DNA of 64,000 bases, taken from Microglena sp. YARC (lineage: Eukaryota; Chlorophyta; Chlorophyceae; Chlamydomonadales; Chlamydomonadaceae). Made by a program: the position numbers and the translations under genes. Position 1 is the stretch's first letter. The number at the start of each line of letters is the position of its first letter. Shown piece by piece: positions 30,285 to 39,204 of the stretch. The notes beneath the pieces were generated by a model. The model saw only the letters and a list, made by a program, of their open reading frames with translations, ran no database searches and had not been told where the DNA came from. Location: NCBI GenBank assembly GCA_022414725.1, contig CM039462.1:7060084-7124083 (forward strand), in the 5' to 3' direction.

Positions 30285-30440
30285 AATTCTCGCACTCTTC
30301 GCAATATCGTTATCCACTTTCATTCTCTTCGCAATATCGTTATCCACTTTCATTCTCTTCGCAATATCGTTATCAACTTTCATTATCTTCGCAATATCGT
30401 TATCCACTTACATTCTCTTCGCAATAGCGTTATCCTCTTC
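30285..30440 (+). repeat. 30-bp tandem array before the SET gene
   Basis: Five units of TCTTCGCAATATCGTTATCC plus ACTTTCAT. It may lie in the promoter or 5' UTR of the gene at 30458. Confidence 0.9.
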
Positions 30441-30457
30441 CAACTCTTCTATTCATC

Positions 30458-31270
30458 ATGAGGACTCACTGTGCTTGCCTTGCACCTAGATTCATGACTT
30501 TCAAGAATATTGCTATGTCTACGCTCTTCAGTCATGAGGAGATCTTAGAAATGTCCAGAGGACTCTGCGCGACTCCTGCAGCAGATGTATTCTCGGGGCA
30601 GTCCGGGATTCACGCTGGCAACAGAGGATGCTTTACAGCCAAGGCCTACGCAGCAGGGGATATCATCGGCCCCATCAAGGGGGTCATCGTGCCTGGAGAA
30701 TTTCAGCAGTCTGATTACTGCAGACACATGTCCATTATCGCGGGAGAGGATTCCAAGATGGTTTGTTGCGTAGCAACATCTGATTGTCCTACTAAGTGGA
30801 TCAATCAGAGCACGGACATATTCCCAGCCAACGCGGAGATCGACTGGATGCGGTGTACTGGCTTACCTTGCCTAGTGGCCATCCGCGACATCAATGAGAA
30901 GGAGGAGATAGCTTCAGAGTACAGCTGGACGGTGGAAGATGCAACGATCCCTCAACAAGAGGACCTGACTAGGGATGAGGTAGAAGCCTTGTGGAAACCG
31001 TATCTTCACAAGCACTCACTGGGAGTAGCGGTGCTACACTTAGATGCATACCCCCCTACTTTGTCTGCTGATGACATAGCTGAGGCGGACGCGGTGGCAA
31101 CAAGGTTTAACGCAGAATCAGTGCTTATTGGAGCTGCTTTTGAAGCAGCTATATCAGCAGAGACTGCAGCAGAAGTCAACCTGCAGAACACCTTGGCAAT
31201 CTTTGCTCAAACTGGTGTAAATCCTGATGCTGGTGGTACACCTCCTCCTCCTAAGCGAACTCGCTTATGA
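30458..31270 (+). CDS. SET-domain protein (putative lysine methyltransferase)
   Basis: Intact 270-codon ORF. The alternative start MSTLFSHEEI at 30515 gives a more soluble N-terminus and may be the real one. SET signatures in order: GNRGCFTAKAYAAGDIIGPI (residues 57-76), HMSII, KWINQSTDIFPANAEIDW in the NHxxxPN position (N kept, H replaced by Q), and CLVAIRDINEKEEIASEYSW, equivalent to I..GEE...Y. The C-terminal 100 residues are helical and A-rich, with a PPPPKRTRL end that could act as a nuclear localisation signal. SET proteins transfer methyl from S-adenosylmethionine to lysine; the changed NHS box makes activity uncertain. No introns, unlike the chromodomain and JmjC genes. Confidence 0.75.
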   Translation: MRTHCACLAPRFMTFKNIAMSTLFSHEEILEMSRGLCATPAADVFSGQSGIHAGNRGCFTAKAYAAGDIIGPIKGVIVPGEFQQSDYCRHMSIIAGEDSKMVCCVATSDCPTKWINQSTDIFPANAEIDWMRCTGLPCLVAIRDINEKEEIASEYSWTVEDATIPQQEDLTRDEVEALWKPYLHKHSLGVAVLHLDAYPPTLSADDIAEADAVATRFNAESVLIGAAFEAAISAETAAEVNLQNTLAIFAQTGVNPDAGGTPPPPKRTRL

Positions 31271-31369
31271 TGCCAAGGTAAATGTTTTTTCTGTTGGGGG
31301 GGAGCATGTCATGTGAAGGCATTATTACACACACTCTTCCATTTTGAAATGTTAGTATCAAACAGACAT

Positions 31370-31870
31370 ACAGCTAGGGACATTTGATTGTGGGACACCT
31401 TTTATTTTGGGGATTCTGAAAAGTTGACGTACATTTATTATGGGTATAAAGAAACGTGAGTGCAATATTATATCACCATGAGAAAAAGAAGTAGTGTCAG
31501 ATAAAGGAGAAGGGGCTAAAACGTTTGAGAAGCAGAAGATGGTGGTGAATAACGTCAAGGTCCACAGAGTACTGCACTGTCGCAACAGTGTCAAAAGCGC
31601 ATCCAATGTGGCTATAGTGCAACCTGGAACCTAGACGTGAACGCTGCCAAGAACCTTCTTCTGCTTCTGACAACGTGGAGCGACCGGATGTATTCTGTGT
31701 TCCCTCGCCTCCCCCTAAAACCCCAGTTTCCAGAGAGGCGAGTGTGAGCGCTAAACCGACCGACCCACCTGGGTTTGTCAGCAGCTTGCATTGTTATCCT
31801 TTGGGCCAGCTGAAATATCTACCCATTGGGTTCAAGGATCACCGGTAGGGTGTCCCACAAATTGCGTCTC
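31370..31870 (+). mobile_element. Mariner-type element carrying a Fanzor/TnpB relic
   Basis: The left end CATACAGCTAGGGACATTTG then ATTGTGGGACACC, and the right end GGTGTCCCACAAATTG, are inverted relative to each other. The left end with its AAAATAAAAGGTGTCCCACAA neighbour also terminates the mariner transposase relic at 53740-53780. Between them lies the Fanzor C-terminus. Confidence 0.6.
31480..31743 (+). pseudogene. Fanzor/TnpB-like RNA-guided nuclease, C-terminal relic
   Basis: One frame reads VSDKGEGAKTFEKQKMVVNN then VKVHRVLHCRNS. After a one-base shift near 31585 the other reads CQKRIQCGYSATWNLDVNAA, then KNLLLLLTTW. Together they match the end of TnpB/Fanzor proteins: the (H/L)xCxN zinc-ribbon half, then the WN-x-D-x-NAA-x-N RuvC-III motif with its catalytic aspartate. 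Fanzors are eukaryotic homologs of the IS605 OrfB/TnpB nuclease ancestral to Cas12. Only about the last 90 residues remain, so it cannot be active. Stop at 31741-31743. Confidence 0.65.
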
Positions 31871-31899
31871 CGACTGTAACATGACACTATAATCACAAA

Positions 31900-33060
31900 A
31901 ACTGTTAAGTTCATACAAATTTCACTGACAACCATCTATCTTTTCACATGCAGATCCAGGATGCCATCAAGCCAGTCGCCACTTGTGATCCTTTGGATTA
32001 CATGAAGCAGCTTCTAGACAGCTTCGTGTGTGCTTTTTGAAGCTGAATGTGAACAGAGTTATGACTCGGGTAAAGACTTTGACACTAAGATAGGCTGTTC
32101 TAGGTTACATACAGTAGCTTTTAGGCAACTTCATTGTGCCTTTTGAAGCTGAATGTGAACAGAGTTATGACTCGGGTAAAGACTTTGACACTAAGATAGG
32201 CTGTTCTAGGTTACATACAGTAGCTTTTAGGCAACTTCATTGTGCCTTTTGAAGCTGAATGTGAACAGAGTTATGACTAGGGTAAAGACCTTGACACTAA
32301 AATAGGCTGTTCTAGGTTACATGCAGTAGCTTTTAGGCAACTTCATTGTGCCTTTTGAAGCTGAATGTGAACAGAGTTATGACTCGGGTAAAGACTTTGA
32401 CACTTAGATAGGCTGTTCTAGGTTACATACAGTAGCTTCTAGGCAACTTCATTGTGCCTTTTGAAGCTGAATGTGAACAGAGTTATGACTCGGGTAAAGA
32501 CTTTGACACTAAAATAGGCTGTTCTAGGTTACATACAGTAGTTTCTAGGCAACTTCATTGTGCCTTTTGAAGCTGAATGTGAACAGAGTTATGACTCGGG
32601 TAAAGACCTTGACACTAAGATAGACTGTTATAGGTTACATGCAGTAGCTTCTAGGCAACTTCATTGTGCCTTTTGAAGCTGAATGTGAACAGAGTTATGA
32701 CTCGGGTAAAGACTTTGACACTAAAATAGGCTGTTCTAGGTTACATACAGTAGCTTCTAGGCAACTTCATTGTGCATTTTGAAGCTGAATGTGAACAGAG
32801 TTATGACTCGGGTAAAGACCTTGACACTAAGATAGAATGTTCTAGGTTACATGCAGTAGCTTCTAGGCAACTTCATTGTGCCTTTTGAAGCTGAATTTAC
32901 CAAGAGAGGCATCCAGGACATCTGCAAGGTCATTGTACGTGAATGTGCTTGGCAGTTTAAGCGCATCCATGATTTTTTTTGTAAAAGTCAACTGCATCCA
33001 GTTGCGGAACACCTACCACCCCACTGCGTCACGCCATCAATTCCATTCTCCCTAAATTAG
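31900..33060 (+). other. Possible exons of a spliced gene around a 106-bp tandem array
   Basis: Acceptor-like TTTTCACATGCAG at 31953 is followed by IQDAIKPVATCDPLDYMKQL. At the far end (32850-33060) a frame reads LGNFIVPFEAEFTKRGIQDI, CKVIVRECAWQFKRIHDFFC, to a stop at 33058-33060. Between them lie about eight 106-bp units (32008-32890), each containing the exon-like CTTCTAGGCAACTTCATTGT..TGACTCGG, a possible donor GGGTAAAG and a possible acceptor TTACATACAG. The flanks look like the two ends of an exon that was duplicated many times. No family recognised. Confidence 0.35.
32008..32890 (+). repeat. 106-bp tandem array, about 8 units
   Basis: TTTTGAAGCTGAATGTGAAC and GAGTTATGACTCGGGTAAAG recur every 106 bp with few substitutions. 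Confidence 0.95.
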
Positions 33061-33187
33061 GGATTAAATCCCGACGTCACCTTACATCTCTGGCCCCGCA
33101 AGCCAAATCTCCTGCCCAAAGCCCCCCTGCGGAACACCCCCCCCCCCCCTTCCTTCCCGATATCTATACCTGTCTTCCTCCTATCCC

Positions 33188-33225
33188 TACAGTCGGCGGA
33201 ACAGTAAAATGAAACCATCAAAAAA
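33188..33225 (+). mobile_element. Solo CAGTC-type terminal repeat
   Basis: CTACAGTCGGCGGAACAGTA then AAATGAAACC; no second end is seen nearby. Confidence 0.75.
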
Positions 33226-33235
33226 ACGGTATAAT

Positions 33236-33425
33236 GGGGCATGCGGTGTGTGCCATGGGGTTGCACGATGCATGGGGCATGCGGTGTGTGCCATGGGGTT
33301 GCATGATGCATGGGGCATGCGGTGTGTGCCATGGGGTTGCATGATGCATGGGGCATGCGGTGTGTGCCATGGGGTTGCATGATGCATGGGGCATGCGGTG
33401 TGTGCCATGGGGTTACATGGGGCAT
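33236..33425 (+). repeat. 37-bp tandem array (GGGGCATGCGGTGTG)
   Basis: Five units of GGGGCATGCGGTGTGTGCCA then TGGGGTTGCATGATGCAT. A related 30-bp array lies at 36765-36935. Histidine/proline-rich frames across it are by-products. Confidence 0.95.
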
Positions 33426-33429
33426 GCCC

Positions 33430-34509
33430 GGACGTTCGGGTCGCGAGCTACCCGGACATGCGAAACCACACGCTGCCCGGAGGTTCGTGTCGCGAGCTGG
33501 CTGACAGCAAACGCTCGCATCGGTGAAAGGTGACGTGTCACAGGATAGATGTCAAACGTCGAGAGTTTCAGCTGAAACATGATAAGGGTTTGGTAGGGTT
33601 TCATATGCTCGGTCCAGAGAAGAAGCACCACATATTTCGCTGGTTACCACTCAATTCCTGGAAATTCGGAAGCCCAAGGTGAGGTGTCTTTGAAATAGCT
33701 TCCATGATTTCGCGACGAGTTGCATCGCCTGTTCGCTAATTTGAATTGCATTGCCGAATTGCATTGCTCAGGAAGTGGTCGCTCGCTCGCTCAGGAAGTG
33801 CTTGCTCGCTCGCTCAGGAAGTGCTTGCTCGCATTGCTCAGGAACTGCTTGCTCGCTCGCTCAGGAAGTGCTTGCTCGCATTGCTCAGGAACTGCTTGCT
33901 CGCTCGCTCAATCGTGTTTGTTCAATAAACCAGGTGAAGTTGGTCGGATCTAGCTTACAGGATAGTTGTTAGATGCTGCTGCTGCAATGCTTGCCTGCAC
34001 TGTCGCTACTGTTCGATAACTGACAGGATGCTATATCGTGTTGAGCTGGTCGGATCTAGCTTACAGGATAGTTGTTAGATGCTGCTGCTGCAATGCTTGC
34101 CTGCACTGTCGCTACTGTTCGATAACTGACAGGATGCTATATCGTGTTGAGCTGGTCGGATCTAGCTTACAGGATAGGCAAATTCTGCTGCTGCTGCAAT
34201 GCATGCGTGCACTGTCGCGACTGTTCGATAACTGACAGGATGCTATATCGAGTCGAGCTGGTCGGACCTAGCTTACAGGATAGTTGTTAGATGCTGCTTC
34301 TGCAATGCCTGCCTGCACTGTCGCAATTGTTCGATAACTTACAGGATGCTAGATCGTGTTGAGATGGTCGGACCTAGCTTACAGGATAGTCAAATGCTGC
34401 TGCTGCACTGCCTGCCTGACTGATTTTATGCTCCAATTTTTCTTAACACAGGAAACATACCCAAGTCATCCTATGTCAGGCTATATATCGTCGTCGTCAG
34501 AGGACAAAG
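33430..34509 (+). other. Copy B of the promoter/satellite-intron/exon module
   Basis: The upstream block (33480-33933) matches copies A and C and includes GCTCGCTCGCTCAGGAAGTG repeats (33770-33910). It is followed by a donor CAG|GTGAAG at 33934, a 518-bp intron filled with about 4.5 satellite units of 107 bp, and an acceptor AACACAG at 34451. The exon continues GAAACATACCCAAGTCA like the JmjC exon, then diverges. The first ATG (34473) gives MSGYISSSSEDK before a GGTACATG donor-like site at 34509. No downstream exon joins in frame to the J-domain-like ORF at 35773, so the partner is unknown. Confidence 0.6.
33940..34415 (+). repeat. 107-bp satellite array, copy B
   Basis: Units of GGTCGGATCTAGCTTACAGG, TTGTTAGATGCTGCTGCTGC and TGTTCGATAACTGACAGGAT. 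Confidence 0.95.
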
Positions 34510-34549
34510 GTACATGCACTTGTTTGCTTTCAATATTTTGATTGTGCAT

Positions 34550-35735
34550 ACACCTATTTTTCAGTATGTTTGTTTGTGAAAGATTCTCTACATTTTGACA
34601 GTTATTTTGAGTGTCCTCACGTGCAGACACCTATTTCTCAGTATGTTTGTTTGTGAAAGATTCTCTACATTTTGACAGTTATTTTGAGTGTCCTCATGTG
34701 CAGACACCTATTTTTCAGTATGTTTGTTTGTGAAAGATTCTCTACATTTTGACAGTTATTTTGAGTGTCCTCACGTGCATACACCTATTTCTCAGTATGT
34801 TTGTTTGTGAAAGATTCTCTACATTTTGACAGTTATTTTAAGTGTCCTCATGTGCAGACACCTATTTTTCAGTGTGTTTGTTTGTGAAAGATTCTCTACA
34901 TTTTGACAGTTATTTTGAGTGTCCTCGTGTGCAGACACCTATTTTTCAGTATGTTTGTTTGTGAAAGATTCTCTACATTTTGACAGTTATTTTAAGTGTC
35001 CTCATGTGCAGACACCTATTTTTCAGTGTGTTTGTTTGTGAAAGATTCTCTACATTTTGACAGTTATTTTAAGTGTCCTCATGTGCAGACACCTATTTTT
35101 CAGTGTGTTTGTTTGTGAAATATTCTCTACATTTTGACAGTTATTTTGAGTGTCCTCATGTGCAGACACCTATTTCTCAGTATGTTTGTTTGTGAAAGAT
35201 TCTCTACATTTTGACAGTTATTTTGAGTGTCCTCATGTGCAGACACCTATTTTCAGTGTGTTTGTTTGTGAAAGATTCTCTACATTTTGACAGTTATTTT
35301 GAGTGTCCTCATGTGCAGACACCTATTTTTCAGTGTGTTTGTTTGTGAAATATTCTCTACATTTTGACAGTTATTTTGAGTGTCCTCATGTGCAGACACC
35401 TATTTTTCAGTGTGTTTGTTTGTGAAAGATTCTCTACATTTTGACAGTTATTTTGAGTGTCCTCAAGTGCAGACACCTATTTTTCAGTGTGTTTGTTTGT
35501 GAAAGATTCTCTACATTTTGACAGTTATTTTGAGTGTCCTCATGTGCAGACACCTATTTCTCAGTATGTTTGTTTGTGAAAGATTCTCTACATTTTGACA
35601 GTTATTTTGAGTGTCCTCATGTGCAGACACCTATTTCTCAGTATGTTTGTTTGTGAAAGATTCTCTACATTTTGACAGTTATTTTAAGTGTCCTCATGTG
35701 CATACACCTATTTTTCAGTGTGTTTGTGAAATGTG
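34550..35735 (+). repeat. 77-bp tandem array, about 15 units
   Basis: GTGAAAGATTCTCTACATTT, TGACAGTTATTTTGAGTGTC and CTCATGTGCAGACACC recur every 77 bp between the exon at 34473 and the ORF at 35773. Each unit ends in an acceptor-like GTGCAG. Confidence 0.95.
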
Positions 35736-35772
35736 TGTATGCAGATGAGTGATTACAAGACCTGCATGCAAC

Positions 35773-36390
35773 ATGTCAGAACAACCGTGCATCATCGACA
35801 TATCAAGGGACGATGAAGACATTGTTCGAGACTGTGTTACCAAAATATGCAACCGCGTTTTGAACGCACATGAGCCGTGCATTGTATCCTTGGTATCGTC
35901 TGATGATGAGTCCGACGACGCGACCCAGCCCGAGCCTATGTCAGAGTCTGACTACGACGACGAGCCGGAGACCGAGCCCGAGACCGAGACCGAGCCCGAG
36001 CCCGAGCCCGAGCCTGCCTATCAGCCGGACCACACGTTTGAAGACGTAGCCGGGCTACTGGAGAGGACCGGGATATTGGAAACGTTCCTCGCAGGCGGGC
36101 CTACCCTGGCGACCATGTCCACCAGCTGGTGGACGTACTGGTTGTCAAACAAAGCCCTTGACACCTGGTTCACTGGCGTTTGGACTAGGCATGAACAAAA
36201 AATGATGATCCTGAGTCTGCATCCCGACAAGGCCAACTCCTTGCGCGATGCGCGCATGACAGATGACGATCACAGGTGGATGGACAAACTGTCCCAAAAC
36301 CTGAATGGAGCCCTCAACGAGGTGCACCACGTGATCCCATGCGAGATGTATGAAATCCTATACTTGCTTTATAATACTGAGTTGGCTTAA
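35773..36390 (+). CDS. J-domain-like acidic protein, paralog 1 (205 residues)
   Basis: Start ATG 35773 (MSEQPCIIDISRDDEDIV) is chosen because paralog 2 at 43951 begins the same way. Two hydrophobic-acidic motifs, CIIDISRDDED and CIVSLVSSDDESDD, fit the SUMO-interacting pattern. Residues 55-85 are an acidic E-P-E-T run. The C-terminal 125 residues are almost identical to paralog 2: GILETFLAGGPT, STSWWTYWLSNKA, RHEQKMMILSLHPDKANSLR. The HPDK after an amphipathic helix resembles the HPD loop of J-domains that stimulate Hsp70, though helix spacing is atypical. Function inferred only. No introns in the ORF. Confidence 0.65.
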   Translation: MSEQPCIIDISRDDEDIVRDCVTKICNRVLNAHEPCIVSLVSSDDESDDATQPEPMSESDYDDEPETEPETETEPEPEPEPAYQPDHTFEDVAGLLERTGILETFLAGGPTLATMSTSWWTYWLSNKALDTWFTGVWTRHEQKMMILSLHPDKANSLRDARMTDDDHRWMDKLSQNLNGALNEVHHVIPCEMYEILYLLYNTELA

Positions 36391-36429
36391 ATTGCTGCTT
36401 TCATATTTGGTTAGGTTTTCGAGCAGGAC

Positions 36430-36945
36430 ACACCTACGAGAACCATGATGGCATGCAACTGCATCGTCACCATGATGGCAACTGCATCGTCACCATGATG
36501 GCATGCAACTGCATCGTCACCATGATGGCATGCAACTGCATCGTCCACAAAGATTTCTTGGCTCCGGGTGTCACATGGTAGTTGGTGACATTTGGCATGG
36601 CTTGACGTGTAATAAGGAATTTGCATGTACTAAATATCAGAATGCCATGTATGGCAACCAACGATTCTGTAAAATTCTTCAACCTGCTGCACCTTCTTCA
36701 ACCTCCTCCCCTGTCGCCATACTCCTCTGTAGCTACCCACCCAGCCCTCCTCCAGTTTTTGCATGGGGGTGCATGGGGCATGCGGTGTGTGCCATCGGGT
36801 TGCATGGGGCATGCGGTGTGTGCCATGGGGTAGCATGGGGCATGCGGTGTGTGCCATGGGGTTGCATGGGGCATGCGGTGTGTGCCGTGGGGTTGCATGG
36901 AGCATGTAGCATGCGGTGTGTGCCATGGGGTTGCGGAGCGGGTTT
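36430..36945 (+). repeat. 27-bp and 30-bp tandem arrays; no gene
   Basis: 36440-36545: four units of CACCATGATGGCATGCAACT plus GCATCGT. 36765-36935: six units of GGGGCATGCGGTGTGTGCCA plus TGGGGTTGCAT. Sequence between them has no recognisable ORF. Confidence 0.9.
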
Positions 36946-37088
36946 CGCGATCTATTTATTCTTCCATTATTTCATTCACAAAACCCATTCACCACATCAA
37001 TAAATCCCTACTTATCCCCATTTTATTCTTCACCTCCAAGGTAAACACGATCAGTATCAATATCATCTATTCATTGGCTCTTCATTTG

Positions 37089-37463
37089 ATGACTACAACA
37101 TTTAATTCCACGCACTTTTTTTCCCTCAGGCACAACAATCAACATCATGGGATCCCAACCGAGGTGTGGCTACACATCGCATCATTGACTGTGGACCGTA
37201 GCGGATCCTCAACGCCTTTTCCGTGGGCGTTGAGCCTCGTCCACCCCCCTCTTCCTTCTGCTCTTGGAGTTAGATCAAGTGGGAGGATGCGTGGGGAGGT
37301 TCCTGAGTTTGGTTTATTATATGAATCGGTATTGAAGCGATACCCTTCAGTGCCAGATGTTACGGTTCCTGATGTTTTAGCCCGGGACGCGTCGGAATTT
37401 TCCGGTGGTGGGTTCAGAAGTTGCGCTGAAGTAAAGCCACGCCAGCCAGAGATTACGATGTAG
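37089..37463 (+). CDS. F-box-like small protein
   Basis: From ATG 37089 a 124-residue frame contains HHGIPTEVWLHIASLTVDRS and ALSLVHPPLP, reminiscent of an F-box (IPxEVWxxI..L). The rest is P/G/S-rich without repeats, and no C-terminal substrate domain follows, so it may be truncated. The frame is open far upstream into the tandem repeats, which are not coding. Low certainty. Confidence 0.35.
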   Translation: MTTTFNSTHFFSLRHNNQHHGIPTEVWLHIASLTVDRSGSSTPFPWALSLVHPPLPSALGVRSSGRMRGEVPEFGLLYESVLKRYPSVPDVTVPDVLARDASEFSGGGFRSCAEVKPRQPEITM

Positions 37464-37507
37464 TGTGTCTGCTGGTTGATGTTCCTCGTTCCTCCCTGAT
37501 ACTGATA

Positions 37508-37627
37508 TGGGGACACAGACGGTTGAACGGTTTACCAAAGAGGCTACTCGGAATATCTTCGAGAACCTCTTCAACCTTCTGCACCCCCCAACGTTGCCCA
37601 AAAGCAACGATCTGCAGTCTGGATGAT
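37508..37627 (+). CDS. Short ORF of a recurrent 40-residue family
   Basis: ATG 37508 encodes MGTQTVERFTKEATRNIFEN, then LFNLLHPPTLPKSND. Nearly the same DNA recurs at 40410-40485, 41560-41615 and 56385-56470, only partly in frame. It may be the conserved end of a larger lost gene or part of a repeat element. Function unknown. Confidence 0.3.
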
Positions 37628-37703
37628 TATAAAGTGTCCCACTTTATTTGAGAACAACTGTATAAAGCGACTATTTGTGTGTGTGTGTAATACACCTGTT
37701 GTC

Positions 37704-38060
37704 ATGACTTCTACAGGCATTGTTCCCATGTCGATAAGCTATATGAATCGCACCGTCCACGTGCTCCGGAGTGACATGGCGCCAGACATAGTCATCAAGC
37801 TTCAAAGCCTGTCAAACCACACGGGACGCGTTTGGACAGAGAATGCAGATGGTATCACAGTGTTCACACCTGAGCTGAGTGTGCATGATACAACAGATGT
37901 AACTACCATTAAGGCTGCGCGCGTGGAGAACACCTACATCATCGAGATTAATCGGTCATATGTCATCGCTTACTGCGGCATTCAAATTCTAAGGATTTGC
38001 AGACAGCAGCAGCAAGCTATGTTTGTGTGCAACGGTTCCACTATGGATGCTACAACTTGA
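37704..38060 (+). CDS. Small beta-rich protein, paralog P1
   Basis: 118-residue intact ORF from ATG 37704. It aligns along its length with the protein at 52454-52092 (-): (M)SISYMNRTVHVLRSDMAPDI with MSMSYLKRHVYELRTSMDPN, DIVIKLQSL with NIVVKLQSL, SVHDTTD with SVHEATG, and QILRICRQQQQAMF with RILKIHKQQQHALF. About 45% of residues agree. No known domain recognised. The pattern of alternating hydrophobics suggests a beta sandwich or barrel. Conservation of two diverged copies argues that it is a real gene. Confidence 0.65.
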   Translation: MTSTGIVPMSISYMNRTVHVLRSDMAPDIVIKLQSLSNHTGRVWTENADGITVFTPELSVHDTTDVTTIKAARVENTYIIEINRSYVIAYCGIQILRICRQQQQAMFVCNGSTMDATT

Positions 38061-38072
38061 CATGGAGGATCG

Positions 38073-38256
38073 TACAGTCAACGCTGTGTACGGCACACCT
38101 TACGGTGTATCACCTAATGGTGTAGCAACCCACGGGGCACTCTGATCAAACTTTTCAGCAATGTGTACAACAATCGACCGTCTTTCCAAGTTGTACATAG
38201 AGAATTGTAATTGATTCAATATACTGTAACATTATTGACCGGTTTGAGTGTAACTA
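38073..38256 (+). mobile_element. Deleted CAGTC-MITE followed by a recurrent 115-bp block
   Basis: TACAGTCAACGCTGTGTACG..ACACCTTACGGTGTA (38073-38140), then AACTTTTCAGCAATGTGTAC to TTATTGACCGGTTTGAGTGT, which recurs at 55400-55520 (+) and 62595-62695 (-). Confidence 0.7.
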
Positions 38257-38274
38257 AAAAACACATCTTAGCTC

Positions 38275-38565
38275 ATGGGTGCATTGCCACAAGATGTGTT
38301 AGACACGATCATCAACATGATTGATACGCAAACAAAGATCTTGCTGTACGACTCAAAGGTGTTGCATGATCTAGTTTCGTTAACAATGTATAAAAATATA
38401 GAGGAAGACATTTTTGAGAAATTCAAGGTGCAACACAACAAGCAGCTGCATTCTTGTCTCAAATGCTTACAATATCATGTGTGGAGTGACGGGACTCCAA
38501 TGAAGAACAGGTGTAGGCACTTCTATAAAATTGTCAGGGGCCGAACACGTATCCGCGCTGAATGA
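38275..38565 (+). CDS. Small F-box-like protein
   Basis: 96-residue ORF from ATG 38275: MGALPQDVLDTIINMIDTQT resembles an F-box start (LPxDVLxxI). The middle has CLKCLQYHVW, a possible metal site with downstream C and H residues. The end is basic (RGRTRIRAE). No homolog recognised. It is preceded by AT-rich sequence; the 3' neighbour is a mariner scrap on the other strand. Confidence 0.4.
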   Translation: MGALPQDVLDTIINMIDTQTKILLYDSKVLHDLVSLTMYKNIEEDIFEKFKVQHNKQLHSCLKCLQYHVWSDGTPMKNRCRHFYKIVRGRTRIRAE

Positions 38566-38689
38566 CAAGTGCATTGCTCACAACTTAGCAAAAACCCACA
38601 CTCCATCTCGGGAACAACAATTATTTCAACAACAAATAAATACTGAAGAATTCTTCCGGAGGCTCCTGCAATCAAGGATTTGCCTGCAA

Positions 38690-38810
38690 TCAAAAATTTC
38701 TGAAAAGATACATTTTCTTTTTTCGACTGCTTAAAATCCTGCTTCGTCGATACAAACAACGTTAGAGCTGTCTCTGTACTTTTGAATGTCCGTAGAGAAT
38801 TATAATGTAT
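38690..38810 (-). pseudogene. Scrap of a mariner-type transposase
   Basis: One minus frame reads TDIQKYRDSSNVVCIDEAGF before a stop. CIDEAGF is the first catalytic D block of the DDE_3 (Tc1/mariner, IS630) family and matches ISIDEAGF in the relic at 53344. Nothing further is preserved. Confidence 0.4.
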
Positions 38811-38819
38811 GCACAGGAT

Positions 38820-39149
38820 TCACTCTTTGCCCCCTGGTCTATTTGCGCTAGTCAGTTGTTTCAATTCGCTGATTGTGACACTACATGCATCGAGAGCATC
38901 CTCTATGATGTCGAACCCCTTCTCCTGCGCCCACATCAGTGCTTGATGGCCGCAGAAGAGTCCATTGTCATCTCTGATGGCTGGCAATGAAGTCACCTGC
39001 CACACCGAGAGTAGTTCAGTCACGCAATATGTAAGGGGCTCATCAAGTGCTATGATGCGAAACCCCATGACCTGTAGTGGATGTAATATATGGTTGTATG
39101 CTTCAATTGACGGACAAGAGGCAGATACGATGACAAATTTGTGTCCCAT
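38820..39149 (-). CDS. Thioredoxin/glutaredoxin-fold protein without CxxC
   Basis: From ATG 39149 (109 residues): MGHKFVIVSASCPSIEAYNH, FRIIALDEP, VTSLPAIRDDNGLFCGHQAL and MWAQEKG. The beta-alpha-beta start, the cis-proline block (SLPAI) and the G-H-x-A-x-x-W-A helix match the thioredoxin-like fold of glutaredoxin-type viral proteins. The usual CxxC is reduced to a single Cys in ASCPS, so disulfide exchange, if any, would be monothiol. An upstream in-frame extension reads through a transposon and is discarded. A CAGTC-type end lies 56 bp upstream of the ATG, inside the likely promoter. Confidence 0.5.
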   Translation of the reverse strand: MGHKFVIVSASCPSIEAYNHILHPLQVMGFRIIALDEPLTYCVTELLSVWQVTSLPAIRDDNGLFCGHQALMWAQEKGFDIIEDALDACSVTISELKQLTSANRPGGKE

Positions 39150-39204
39150 GTTGGTTGTTATTAATACATAAGCCAATATTTTGCAATCAGACGCGCACCA
39201 CCTA

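Noticed and set aside
30285..30440. Short regular repeats resembling a CRISPR array
   Set aside because: Contiguous 30-bp tandem units without unique spacers; eukaryotic context.
33057..33504. H/P/C-rich ORFs over 33236-33425 and 36630-36930
   Set aside because: They arise from 30-37 bp tandem repeats open in several frames; no conserved protein.
34473..35800. Joining exon MSGYISSSSEDK to the J-like ORF at 35773
   Set aside because: The donor phase (1) meets a stop with the acceptor at 35745; no frame-preserving acceptor found.
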